Positions 47,001 to 57,070 of a stretch of DNA of 64,000 bases are shown one piece after another. The notes beneath the pieces were generated by a model that worked only from the letters and a program-made list of their open reading frames with translations, searched no databases and had not been told where the DNA came from. The DNA is from Salvia splendens (Eukaryota > Streptophyta > Magnoliopsida > Lamiales > Lamiaceae): assembly GCF_004379255.2 (NCBI RefSeq), contig NC_056039.1:8048501-8112500 (forward strand), read 5' to 3'. A program made the translations under genes and the position numbers. Within the stretch, counting starts at the first letter, position 1; each line of letters opens with the position of its first letter.

Positions 47001-48900
47001 TGGCACTTGACAAATAACAGATAAATTCAATGTCAACTGTTACGAAGTTCGTTCATCAGTCTTCAGAAGATGGTGCTACAGAAACAGATGCATTCTCAGG
47101 TTGGAGTTGGATCTACGAACCTGTAGGTATATCCAGTAATAATGCGTTCACAAAACCTGGGCTGCTGGAGCAAATAAACACAACTGCTGATCAAAGTGAC
47201 TATCTTTGGTATTCTCTGAGGTATGTATGGGAGCTTTTCAAAAAAAGACACACTGCTGTGTTTTAGACAAAGCTCTTAAATTCTTAACTTTTTTCGTGAT
47301 TGTTTCAGCATTGAAATGAAAGGGGACGAGCCTTTTCTTGAAGACGGGTCTCAGGCAGTCCTTCATGTGGATTCTCTAGGCCATGCACTTAATGTTTTTA
47401 TCAACGGGAAAGTTGCAGGTGAAGTGACTAAAAAATAAATGAACACTTCAACTTTTTTGCCCTTTGCTTCTGCTATTCCGTCTTAACTGCTTGGGGCTTG
47501 CTATATATTGTACAGGGGGTGGCAATGGGCGAAACAGTAACCCTAAAGTCTCATTAGATGTTCCCGTAAGCCTTGTTCCGGGTAAAAATAATATTGATCT
47601 CTTGAGTTCAACAGTGGGATTGCAGGTATATATGCACAGAGTTTATCAATAAATCTTACAAGAAGTTTTACCTAATGCAAAAAAAATTTTGATTCTAGAA
47701 CTATGGAGCATTCTTCGATTTGAAAGGTGCTGGAGTTACAGGGCCAGTCCAGTTAAAAGGCCTAAAAAATGGATCTACGGCTGATCTGTCCTCTCAGCAG
47801 TGGACATATCAGGTCAGTTTTTAACATTGAGTCAAAAGTAGCTAATATGTTTGTTGGTGATACGACATCCTATTTCATCGGTATTGATCTCATGTGTAAT
47901 GCAGATTGGTCTAAAAGGGGAAGGGCTAGGCCTTTCGACTGGAAGCTCCTCACTTTGGGTGTCACAGCCTGCCTTGCCCAAGAATCAACCACTGGTCTGG
48001 TACAAGGTACATTTTCACCATGATAACAACTATTCCAATGTGACTATGTTGAAGATATAATCTCAATAAAATTTACTGTGTGATCCAGACAACTTTTGAT
48101 GCCCCCTCCGGAAGCAGCCCGGTGGCATTGGACTTCACAGGACTTGGGAAGGGTGAGGCATGGGTAAATGGACAGAGCATTGGGCGTTATTGGCCTACTA
48201 ATATTGCCTCAAGCAATGGCTGCACCAACTCTTGCAATTACAGAGGATCTTACAGCTCTAACAAATGTCTGAAAAACTGTGGGAAGCCTACTCAGCTGCT
48301 GTAAGAGCTTCTTTTCTTTATAAAAAAACTTTTTAGTATCACTTTTCCAAGTAGTCATCATGTTTGGTGTTTCAGGTACCACGTGCCCCGTTCGTGGCTA
48401 AAGCCAAGTGGAAACTTGCTAGTGTTGTTCGAGCAGGCAGGGGGAGATCCTACAAAGCTATCTTTTGCAACTAGAGAGGTGCAAAGCATATGCTCTCGCG
48501 TCTCAGAGTCACACCCGATTCCTGTGGAGACGTGGACTGCAGACGAGGAAACGAGGAAAAGGACAGGGCCAACTCTGTCCCTGGGTTGCCCTCATCCACA
48601 TCAGGTCATATCTAAGATCAACTTCGCCAGCTTTGGTACTCCTCATGGATCGTGTGGGAGTTTCAGCCACGGCCGATGCAGCAGCGAAAGAGCTCTCTCC
48701 ATTATTGAAAAGGTCTTGCTGATTTATTTTGTCACAAACTATGCTGATATTTTCTAAGATGGTGTTTTGATTTGGTTATGTATATACCGCAGGCTTGCGT
48801 AGGATCAAGAAGCTGCAGCGTTGGAGTATCGGTTAATACGTTTGGCGATCCCTGTGCAGGAACTGCTAAAACCTTAGCTGTGGAAGCTTCTTGTGCATAG
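44086..48900 (+). CDS. BGAL8: Beta-galactosidase, GH35, BGAL8 type with C-terminal lectin domain
   Basis: Predicted 844-aa apoplastic enzyme in 19 exons, beginning 44086-44247, 44346-44441, 44850-44962, 45097-45163 and 45273-45365 and ending 48089-48300, 48376-48712 and 48793-48900; all borders are GT-AG and in phase. A signal peptide ([15 protein letters not shown]) is followed by NVTYDHRAL and the GH35 barrel. The acid/base Glu181 lies in SQIENEYG and the nucleophile Glu250 in [17 protein letters not shown] and [13 protein letters not shown] follow, then jelly-roll domains ([27 protein letters not shown]). The last 85 residues form a SUEL-type galactose-binding lectin domain with Cys-rich GSCGSF and [10 protein letters not shown] motifs. 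It removes terminal beta-galactose from cell-wall pectin side chains or AGPs. Wording and exon plan match Arabidopsis BGAL8 (about 850 aa). A decayed partial copy lies 3 kb downstream (51996-52786). Confidence 0.94.
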
Positions 48901-50007
48901 TCTGTTACAAAATATGAAGTTGTTCACACAATTATTGAAACAATAAATAAAAAAGGCAACCTTTTCTTAGTAGGAACTTGATCATAATTATTTATAATCA
49001 TCGATGTTTAGTGCATAAAATGCAAAGTGGTATATGCAGCTGTACGAGTTTTCTTGAAAGAACAGCCATAGTCACTTCACTTGAAGAATTACTTATGTTA
49101 TACTAGTATATTTATATAGAAAAATGATATGCTACATATTTTATGTGAGTTCCTTATGTGAGTACCACTCTCGTTACATTGTTCGTTTCGATTTATATAT
49201 TTAGTTTGATTCTAATGCATTAAAAATGTTATTTGAATTTTTAATTTCAAAAAATTCATAAAAATCAAAGCTCGATTTGCTTGTTTTCTCTATAAATTCA
49301 AATAAATTAATAAACTAAAAAATTAAGCTTTCATTTTTATTAATTTTGTGAAATTAAAAATTTCAATAACATTTTTTAATGTATTAGAATCAAACTAAAT
49401 ATATAAATCAAAACGAACAACGTTAAATATGCGTTAAACGGGAGTAGTGCTCACATAAGGTATGTAGCATATTATTTCTCTATTTTAATATATCTAAAAA
49501 TATCATGCTATATATGATTATAAAGAAAAAATAATTAATAATAATTCTACCGAAAATGTATTATAAATGTACTCAATTATTGTTCTACTAGACAATAATA
49601 CGGGAATAACCCAAAAATATTACACACAAATAACCTTATTTTTGTATAAATGGGTTTGAAATTTTGAATAATGGTACCTAATGTAAACCTGTGCTAAATC
49701 AGTTTTAAGAATTTGTAAATCATATTTTTAATTATTTCCAAACCGCGAAAACTCATCTACATTCTCCATTTCATTAACCTCTGCTAGACATTTCATCATA
49801 CAGTCTCCCTGCGAGCGCCGATCCGACTTTAATCACCAATTCAGCCACCTCCACCGCCGTCGTACCATCTTCTACGGCCCCCGGACTCCCCATTGCGGCC
49901 ACCACATGCGGGTATTTTCAACATCTTCTCACCTCAATTCATCATTAAACATTACCATTCTTCATCACCTTCCCATCAACTAACTGAAATTCACCCCAGT
50001 TCCTACA
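48901..50007. other. Intergenic region BGAL8-PPR with foldback element
   Basis: The first 80 bp contains AATAAATAAAAAAGG, a likely polyadenylation region of BGAL8. A foldback MITE occupies about 49115-49486. The 150 bp before the PPR start codon is C-rich leader-like sequence. Confidence 0.5.
49115..49486. mobile_element. Foldback MITE between BGAL8 and PPR
   Basis: The left arm (ATGATATGCTACATA, then TTTTATGTGAG) pairs with the right arm (CTCACATAAGG, then TATGTAGCATATTATTT). Pairing continues inward (AATGCATTAAAAATGTTATT against AATAACATTTTTTAATG, with TTTAGTTTGATTCTAAT against ATTAGAATCAAACTAAAT). Almost the entire 370 bp is an imperfect hairpin. The exact ends and target duplication are unclear, so the superfamily is not assigned. 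No coding sequence. Confidence 0.65.
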
Positions 50008-51282
50008 ATGTTCGCTCCACGCGGAAATAAATCTCAACTCATCCAACCCTATAAACGCTCTCTCTCTAGTATGTTCGGTCCAACCCAATCCAATAATCCC
50101 ACTCCTTCGTCAACCTCCTCCCACAGTCTCTCAAATTCAACATTCCTGTCTCAATTACGCGGTAAACCACCTAAAAACGCAGTCTTGTTCAGAAACCTGT
50201 CTGCTGCATCCCATTCTACGCGAATCTACAAAGGCCCAATATCAAGAACATTGAGGAGGAGAATCAAGAAAAGAGAGATAGCCGCGGCGAAACCCGTTCT
50301 AAACGAGTCTCTCTTCCAAGCAGCCAAATCCCAACTCCCACCGAGATTCACTCCTGAAGAGCTGCACGATGTCATAGCCTTACTGGAAGATCCTTTAGTT
50401 TGTTTCGAGCTTTTCAATTGGGCATCTCAGCAGCACAGATTCAGGCACAATGCGTTGACATATCACGTTACGATCAAGAAGCTCGGTGCAGCTAAAATGT
50501 ACGAGGAGATGGATTGTGTCGTCAATCAGGTGCTAGCCGTTTCTTCTATTGCTTCCGAGCCCCTTTACAATAGCATGATTTACTACTTCACCGAAGCTAG
50601 GAAACTGGTTAGGGCTGTCAATATATTCAAGCGGATGTGTGATTGTAGGAAATTGGATAGCATGCCAACTATAAGAACTTACAACATATTGTTTGCCGCG
50701 CTTCTGAGCCGTGGAAAGAATTCCTACATTAATCATATGTATATGGAGACTATAAGAAGTTTGTTCAAGCAAATGGTAGATGCTGGGATTGAGCCTGATA
50801 TCTTTTGTCTCAATTCTATGATCAAAGGATATGTGCTTTCACTTCATGTCAATGATGCACTTAGAATCTTTCACCAGATGGGCACGGCTTACGAATGCCA
50901 GCCCAACTCGTTTTCGTATGATTATTTGATTCACGGGCTGTGTGCGCAAGGCCGAACGCAGAATGCTAGAGAGATTTGTGATAGGATGAAGAAAAGTGGT
51001 TTTGTGCCTAGCAGTAAATCGTATAACTCCCTTGTGAACTCATTGGCTCTCGAGGGGGAGGTTGATGAAGCTGTGAAATTCTTGTGGGAGATGGCTGAGC
51101 ACCAGAGGTGGGCTGATGCCATCACTTATAGAACTGTCTCGACTGAAATATTACGACAGAGAGGGACTAGAGAAGCTTTGAGGTTCTTGGACCTGTTGCA
51201 AGAAAAGAAACTTGTAGATGGGCAGACGTACCAAAAGATTGTGTATGAACTCGAAGATAACTCTCGTTATGAAAATATATGA
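50008..51282 (+). CDS. Pentatricopeptide repeat (PPR) protein, P class
   Basis: Intronless 424-aa protein, as usual for PPR genes. The Ser/Arg-rich N-terminus (about residues 1-75, with SHSTRIYKG) fits an organelle transit peptide; mitochondria are more likely than plastids, by analogy. GPISRTLRRRIKKREIAAAK and LLEDPLVCFELFNWASQQHRF precede about seven degenerate 35-residue repeats, for example TYHVTIKKLG, LYNSMIYYFTEARKL, TYNILFAALLSRG, CLNSMIKGYVLSLHVNDAL, SYDYLIHGLCAQGRT and SYNSLVNSLALEGEVDEAV. No E or DYW tail is present. PPR proteins bind single-stranded organelle RNA and act in processing, splicing or translation; the target cannot be read here. The architecture resembles Arabidopsis At2g27800-type proteins, from memory. 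It lies between BGAL8 and the BGAL8 fragment. Confidence 0.9.
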   Translation: MFAPRGNKSQLIQPYKRSLSSMFGPTQSNNPTPSSTSSHSLSNSTFLSQLRGKPPKNAVLFRNLSAASHSTRIYKGPISRTLRRRIKKREIAAAKPVLNESLFQAAKSQLPPRFTPEELHDVIALLEDPLVCFELFNWASQQHRFRHNALTYHVTIKKLGAAKMYEEMDCVVNQVLAVSSIASEPLYNSMIYYFTEARKLVRAVNIFKRMCDCRKLDSMPTIRTYNILFAALLSRGKNSYINHMYMETIRSLFKQMVDAGIEPDIFCLNSMIKGYVLSLHVNDALRIFHQMGTAYECQPNSFSYDYLIHGLCAQGRTQNAREICDRMKKSGFVPSSKSYNSLVNSLALEGEVDEAVKFLWEMAEHQRWADAITYRTVSTEILRQRGTREALRFLDLLQEKKLVDGQTYQKIVYELEDNSRYENI

Positions 51283-51995
51283 TGTGTATTCAGGTAAATG
51301 GCTGGACCGGTTTTTTCTAATAACCGTTGTGTAGGTCCTCCCGTTCATATCGCACTGAAAGAAAGAGGATCAATAAGTTTAGTTATGCCAGTGCAGGTGT
51401 TCAAGTTTTGGTTTGTTCTGTATTTTTATTTGTAGTTCAAGATAAATATATCGTGTTTGCTTTTTTGGTCTGATACTCTTGAGAGTCTGACTACAACTTG
51501 CCTATTCTTCATCATCCATGTGTTCTTATCATTGACATAATGTCAAAGACCTATGTAAAAATGAATTGTGTTGCTAAGAGTTCATTTCTTAAGATTGGGA
51601 CCATTAGGACCAGTCTTTCTTCCTTGATGTGCTTTGTTGCGGTAACCGTGTAAGTTAGCTCTGATGATTCATGTGGCCGAAGCTAGTACAAATGAGGGCA
51701 AACGGCTGTGATTACAAAAAAATGACTGGAGAGCAAACGGCTGCTTAACTTTGTTATGTAAAAGGATAGAAAAAGAATTTAGCGTAAAACTCACAACAGA
51801 TACATTGTCAAAGAGATTACAAAAGACAATTTAGCTGTTACAAATGAGGGCCATCAGAAATTCGCAATAGCAGTTGAATGCTAAAAATTACTGTATTATA
51901 TGTCTTGTGATTACAAACAAAATGTAGAGAGCAAATGGCAGCTTAACTTTGTTTCTACAAAAATAGAAACAACAGATCCATCGTCTCGGCCATTT
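51283..51995. other. Downstream region of PPR gene
   Basis: Likely 3' UTR followed by gene-free DNA. A loosely repeated phrase (TGTGATTACAAA, GAGAGCAAA, then CGGCTGCTTAACTTTGTT) occurs near 51706 and 51906. No gene was recognised. Confidence 0.4.
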
Positions 51996-52786
51996 GATAT
52001 ATGCAAGAACTTGTCATATGAATTGTATTGCATTTTAACAGTACCATGGTGGGACTAACTTTGGTCGCTCGAATGGTGGACCTTTTATTACAACAACCTA
52101 TGATTATGATGCTCCAATTGATGAGTATGGTATGTCCTTCCTTCGACTAATATCTGTTTCTGCACCACAACAAGTTTAGGGTGTAAAATTTGATGAGTTT
52201 CCAATAGCTATTAACAACAATATCTAATATGATACGGACAGCCAGAGAGTATATTTTTTCTCTTGTTTCAATGTAATATTTTCTGATATGGATTCATGAA
52301 TGTGTATTGACTGCTCTGTTTAGGCCTTCTGATCCACTTGAAAGATGTACACAAGGCTATAAAACTTTGTGAAGAGGCAATGGTGGAAACTGATCCAAAA
52401 ACCACATCTCTCGGTTCAAATTTGGAGGTATAACATCTTCTCCCTACAAGGTTCTACTCATTAAGAAGCATGTCTCTCTCTTTCGAATCATCATTACGCT
52501 ACTCTTGGCCACAACTTATTGTTCTGGATCATCCTTGCTGTTTTAACAAGGCATATTTTCATTAGCATTTTATTAACAATTTTCTATCTCAGAATTAAGA
52601 TTAGTGCAACTTCGCCTGAAAATCTAATTGTCTGTCTAGGCAAATTGTGCTGCTTTTCTTGCAAATGTTGGCACACAATCGGAATTATTGAAGGAATTAA
52701 ATAAAAAAGGGCAGCCTTTTCTTAAGTAGGAACTTGATCTTCGATCTTGCAAATTTGGTGGTTCCCACAAACTTTATCCTCAATCT
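51996..52786 (+). pseudogene. Decayed partial copy of BGAL8 (exons 9-11 joined to 3' UTR)
   Basis: From 51996 the sequence follows BGAL8 from about 46030: end of intron 8, exon 9 ([10 protein letters not shown] region with substitutions), intron 9, exon 10 with a deletion of about 15 bp after CCTTCTGA, intron 10 and the start of exon 11 with a deletion of about 25 bp. After CACACAATCGG (about 52683) it jumps to the BGAL8 3' end (ATTATTGAA...AATAAAAAAGG, parent about 48932). CACACAAT occurs at both parent breakpoints (46743 and 48925). Homology resumes after the Harbinger insertion at about 55048 (TTAGTGCACAGAATGCGAAG against parent TTTAGTGCATAAAATGCAAAG near 49008) and fades by 55130. The signal peptide, catalytic glutamates and lectin domain are missing, so it is not functional. 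Confidence 0.85.
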
Positions 52787-53181
52787 TTAGAGCATCTGCA
52801 ATGGTGGACGGACGGCGTCCGTCCGTGCCAGCGGCACTGAAGACGTCGTCCGCCGCTGCGCTCTCGCCGCTGGCACGGCGTTGCTCGATGCATCGAGCAC
52901 ATCCGTGCCAGCGAGCAGGTGACGCGGCAGCGTGTGATTGACCAACGGCATTTCCGTTGGATTTTTTTTAAAATCGAAAATAATACAAAAAAAAAATTCC
53001 CAATCCCAAAAAATGCCCGCTTTTCCCGTTTTTCTGTATTTTTTTAATTTTTTTAAATTTTTTTCCCTCAAAATCATCTATAAATACACACATTCATCAT
53101 CCATTTTTTACATCAAATCATCTCTCATTCATATTTTTCATACAACTTATCTACACCTTCATCTCGCACTCAAAACCTCAA

Positions 53182-54467
53182 ATGGATTTCACCCATCTCA
53201 TTGCGGAAGCGGAGCGCGAAGAACAAGAATACTACGAACAACATCATGCCGCTTATGAAGCATATGTCGCAGCGAATACCCCCGCCCCTCCTGCTCAACC
53301 AACTAGATCAACTCGCCGCTACATCCATCGTGACCGGGAGGGAGCCCACGAAAGGCTCGTTGCCGACTATTTTACCGACCCGCCGCGGTTTCCGGCAGAT
53401 TACTTTAGGCGTCATTTTCGCATGTCAAAGCGCTTGTTTATGCGTATTGTCAACACATTGTCCGTCCGTGTTGAATTCTTCCAAACAGGTCCAGATGCAG
53501 TCGGTCGGCAAAGTATCTCGGCGTTGCAGAAGTGTACGTGTGCCATCCGACAACTCGCTACTGGGCAAACGGCCGACCTCTTCGACGAGTATTTGCATGT
53601 CGGTGAGTCTACTGGAATCCTTTGTCTGAAATTTTTTTGCGAGGGCGTTCGTACAACTTTCGGTGATGAATTCCTTCGGACACCCACCACCGATGATTGC
53701 CAACGGTTGCTTCGTCTCCACGAATCAGTCCATGGCTTTCCCGGAATACTTGGCAGCATTGACTGCATGCATTGGAGGTGGAAGAATTGCCCAACTGCTT
53801 GGAGGGGGCAACACTTAAGCGGCCACAAAGGCGGCGGCCCAACACTTATCCTTGAAGCGGTCGCCGACTACCGCCTATGGATTTGGCATGCATATTTCGG
53901 CGTTGTCGGATCCAACAACGACTTGAACGTGCTATATTCTTCACCCCTCTTCAATGATGTGTTGAATGGTGTAGCACCGGCGATCGACTTCACTGTCAAC
54001 GGAAATACATACCACATGGGTTACTATCTCGCCGATGGTATCTACCTAAGGTGGTCGACTTTCGTTAAGACGCTCAGCAACCCGCAAGACCCGAGACGGG
54101 TTCTTTTGCGCAGCGTCAAGAGTCCGCGCGGAAAGACGTTGAAAGAGTCTTTGGGGTCCTTCAAGCCCGATTCAACATTGTGAAAGCCCCGGCTCGGCTG
54201 TGGTACGTGAATAATATCGCCGATATCATGTACACGTGTATTATCTTACACAACATGATTATAGCCGATGAAGCACCGAGAGCGGCTAGCTTCTACGACG
54301 AGGATGAAGCCAGAAGCTCAAGCGCGAGGTCTCCCCCACGCCGAGGTGTGCATACGACGGTGGGTGAGAGGATCGAAACAAGGCACACAATGCGTGATAC
54401 CCAAACCCACGTTGATCTACAAGAAGACCTAATCAAACACATGTGGGCAAAATTCGGTAATGAGTAG
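53182..54467 (+). pseudogene. PIF/Harbinger transposase, one frameshift
   Basis: The frame starts MDFTHLIAEAEREEQEYYEQ and runs 333 codons. The N-terminal region (RRYIHRDREGAHERLVADYF, FRRHFRMSKRLFMRIV) and the DDE nuclease core (HGFPGILGSIDCMHWRWKNC, then TLILEAVADY, GSNNDLNVLYSSPLF and GYYLADGIYLRW) are those of HARBI1-like transposases. The first two catalytic Asp residues sit in GSIDCMHW and GSNNDLNV. A one-base loss in the T run at 54104-54107 shifts the frame. The catalytic Glu region and the tail (LWYVNNIADIMYTCIILHNMII, 54180-54467) are intact in the next frame. Apart from this lesion the coding sequence looks whole (about 427 codons), so inactivation seems recent. In intact PIF/Pong elements the transposase needs ORF1, which is absent here. 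Confidence 0.88.
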
Positions 54468-54561
54468 TGAGTTTTTTTAATTTTACGAATTTAATTATGT
54501 AATTTTTAATTTTTAGGAGTTTAATTATGAAAATTTTAATTTTTAGGATTTTAATTATGTA

Positions 54562-54813
54562 CTCCCTCTGTCCACGAATAGGAGTCTCGTTTTTCCATTT
54601 TAGTCCGTCCGTGAATAAAAGATCCGATTCACTTTTACCATAAATGGTAATAGGGTCCCACCTTCCACTAATTCATTTCACTCACATTTTATTTAAAATT
54701 AATATATACAAATGGGACCCCTATTCCATTAACTTTTTTCCACCCACCTTTCCTAACATTTCTTAAAACTCGTGCCACTAAGAAATGGGACTCCTAATGG
54801 CGGACGGAGGGAG
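54562..54813. mobile_element. Stowaway MITE nested in Harbinger element
   Basis: CTCCCTCTGTCCACG at the left and GGCGGACGGAGGGAG at the right, next to TA. It shares length and nearly all sequence with the copy at 25346-25593. The insertion lies between the transposase tail and the right end of the family A element. Confidence 0.88.
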
Positions 54814-55136
54814 TAATTTTTAATTTTTAATGTATTTTGTAATATTATTCCGGGTATGTGTAATGTATTTTAATTTTGTGGAAATATTTTTATTTAAATT
54901 GAATAATGGAATGATGAGACCCTTGTGCTCGTCCTTGCGGAAGAGCACAGCTGTGGGTGTTGTGCTCTTGCCTAAGAGCAAGCATAAAAGGTGGCGCCGG
55001 GCCCACAACCGTGCTGGTTGGCAAGAGCACGGTTGTGGGTGCTCTTATTAGTGCACAGAATGCGAAGTGATATATACAGCTGGCTATTAATATGGAGTAC
55101 TAAGTTTTGATAAAGGAGTAGCCATAGCCAATATTA

Positions 55137-57067
55137 GGGCATCCGCAGTGGCGCAGATGTCCTAGCGGACATCCCCGCGGACATCCCAAAAACACCTCCT
55201 ACCACGTCATACGGACTTTCCACTGCGGATGCCACGTCATACAGACATCCCACTGCACAGTGGCGGACATCCCCAAGGACATCCCAACGGACTTCCCACA
55301 TTAAAAAAAATCACAAATTCACCAATTTAACAATTTACGGAATTAAGCAATTTATGGAAGAAAAATTCGAAACGAATACGAAATAAAAAATTTATTAATT
55401 AAAAAAGAAAAGTACATTTCACCAAAATAAAAAAAATACATTTTAACAATTAAAAACTCCATCAACGACAACCCCTCCGCTGCCATACTTCTTCAATTAT
55501 ATCGTTCTGGAGTCGAACATGGGCTTATTTTTTGCGCATGTCAGCTAATGCACGGACTCGCTCGACATCGTCATGGGGTATCTCCATGCGTACATTGCCA
55601 GTGGCCACGCCGTGGCTTGGACCCGCAGCCGTAGCATCATCGTTGGCCCAATCGGTCAGCGCTGGGCCTTCATCTTCGACAATCATGTTGTGCATGATAA
55701 TACATGCGTACATGATGTCGGTGATGCTGTCAACATACCACAGCCGTGATGGACCTTTTACTGCCGCCCATCGAGACTGGAGCACACCAAATGCCCGCTC
55801 CACATCCTTGCGCGCTGCCTCCTGACGTTGCTCAAAGTATATCTTATTTTCATCCGTTGGGCATCTGATCGTCTTCACAAAAACGGGCCACATCGGGTAT
55901 ATCCCATCAGCCAAATAATAGCCCATACTGTGTTGGTTGCCGTTGGTGACGAAACTGACGGCCGGACCGACGCCCATGCACTGGTCGTTGAAGAGGGGTG
56001 ACGACTGGAGGACGTTGATGTCGTTGTTAGACCCGGCTACTCCAAAATAGGCATGTCAAATCCACAGCCAGTAGTCAGCTACTGCTTCAAGGATCATCGT
56101 GGGATTCTTGGCCTTGAAACCAGTAGTGTACATCCCTTTCCAGGCAGCGGGGCAGTTCTTCCATTCCCAGTGCATACAATCTATGCTGCCTAACATCCCC
56201 GGAAACCCGTGCTGATTCTCGTGCATATCCAGCAGAGCCTGACAATCTTTGGGGGTAGGATTCTGAATAAACCTATCCCCGAATATCTCCCTAACGCCCT
56301 GACAAAAATACTTCAGGCAGTCGCGGGCAGTCGGCCTAATTGCGGCAGTGCACTTCTGAATCGGCGTGTGGCCGGGTTTACCAGCCGCATCCTCCTGCAC
56401 CCTAAAATACCCATATCGACGCTCCAAAGCGCCCACGATACGCAGAAAGAGCGGACGATGCATCCTAAACCGTCGCCGGAATAGGTTCTCCCCAAACCGT
56501 GGCTCCGAAGCAAAGTAATCCTCGTACAACCGACTGTGGGCAGCGAGGTGATCCCGGGGCACTATAGTACGACGATGGATGGGTCGAGGCACCGCCGGCG
56601 CCGAGGCCGCTTGTTCCTCCCTCTCCGCGGCCTCCCGCACACGTGCGCGTATCATCCGCATCATGTGTTCATAATGCCCACCACCACCACTACCACTACC
56701 ACCACCACCACCACCACTACCACCACCACTACCACTATCACTACTACTACCAGACATTACGGAAATATAAAAGAAATTTAGAGAGAGAGAAACTTGTTAA
56801 AACAAGTGGTGCGAATGAAATGAAATGCAACTAGACGTATTTATAGAATTTTTTTCAAAAAAAAAATAATGCAAAAATCGGGAATTCCGCGCCGACGTCC
56901 ATGGGAGTCAACGCAATGGCGGACGTCGCGACGGACATCAGCCGAAAGGCGCGGACATGCGGTGTCCGTATCGGACGTCCATATCAGCTGAACAGTTGCA
57001 CAATGGCGTACGTCCCGCGAAGACGTCGGTCTGACATCCGCGCCGAAGTCCGCCATTGCGAATTCTC
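55137..57067 (-). mobile_element. Harbinger family B element with transposase
   Basis: GGGCATCCGCAGTGGCG at the left and the complement of GAGAATTCGCAATGGCGG at the right, flanked by TTA (55134-55136, 57068-57070). Repeats of GACATCC and TGACGTGGCA-type sequence fill the left end; GACGTCC and GCCATTGCG fill the right. The gene runs leftwards from 56757. Its leader and 3' region match the ORF1-only element at 39995-41772 and the relic at 2100-2546. It inserted just beyond the last recognisable part of the BGAL8 fragment. Confidence 0.85.
55525..56757 (-). pseudogene. PIF/Harbinger transposase with one stop and a small deletion
   Basis: Starts with a Ser/Gly-rich run (SGSSSDSGSGGG) then HYEHMMRMIRARVREAAEREEQ. 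The transposase body shows FRRRFRMHRPLFLRIV, HGFPGMLGSIDCMHWEWKNC and MILEAVADYWLWI, followed by an in-frame TGA at 56058-56056 where relatives have Trp (WIWHAYFG). The same frame continues without further stops through GYYLADGIYPMW, RKDVERAFGVLQSRW (catalytic Glu) and LWYVDSITDIMYACIIMHNMI to 55525. About 22 residues are missing, in frame, between AAIRP and TARDCLKYF, where family A has the DLFDEYLHVGES segment. The copy is therefore disabled by two lesions. Confidence 0.88.
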
Positions 57068-57070
57068 TTA

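Larger units (their letters stand above)
52790..55044 (+). mobile_element. Harbinger family A element with transposase
   Basis: GAGCATCTGCAATGGTGG at the left and GGTTGTGGGTGCTC at the right, flanked by TTA (52787-52789, 55045-55047). It carries the TATA-like CATCTATAAATACAC (about 53078) and a transposase frame with one frameshift (53182-54467). A Stowaway MITE is inserted in its 3' part (54562-54813). No ORF1 is present in its 2.25 kb. Its two ends recur in the small derivatives at 6614-7059 and 16035-17171. The host site is the 3' flank of the BGAL8 fragment. Confidence 0.85.

Noticed and set aside
51996..52786. A second functional beta-galactosidase gene
   Set aside because: Only parts of exons 9-11 are present, with deletions, and they are joined straight to the 3' UTR.
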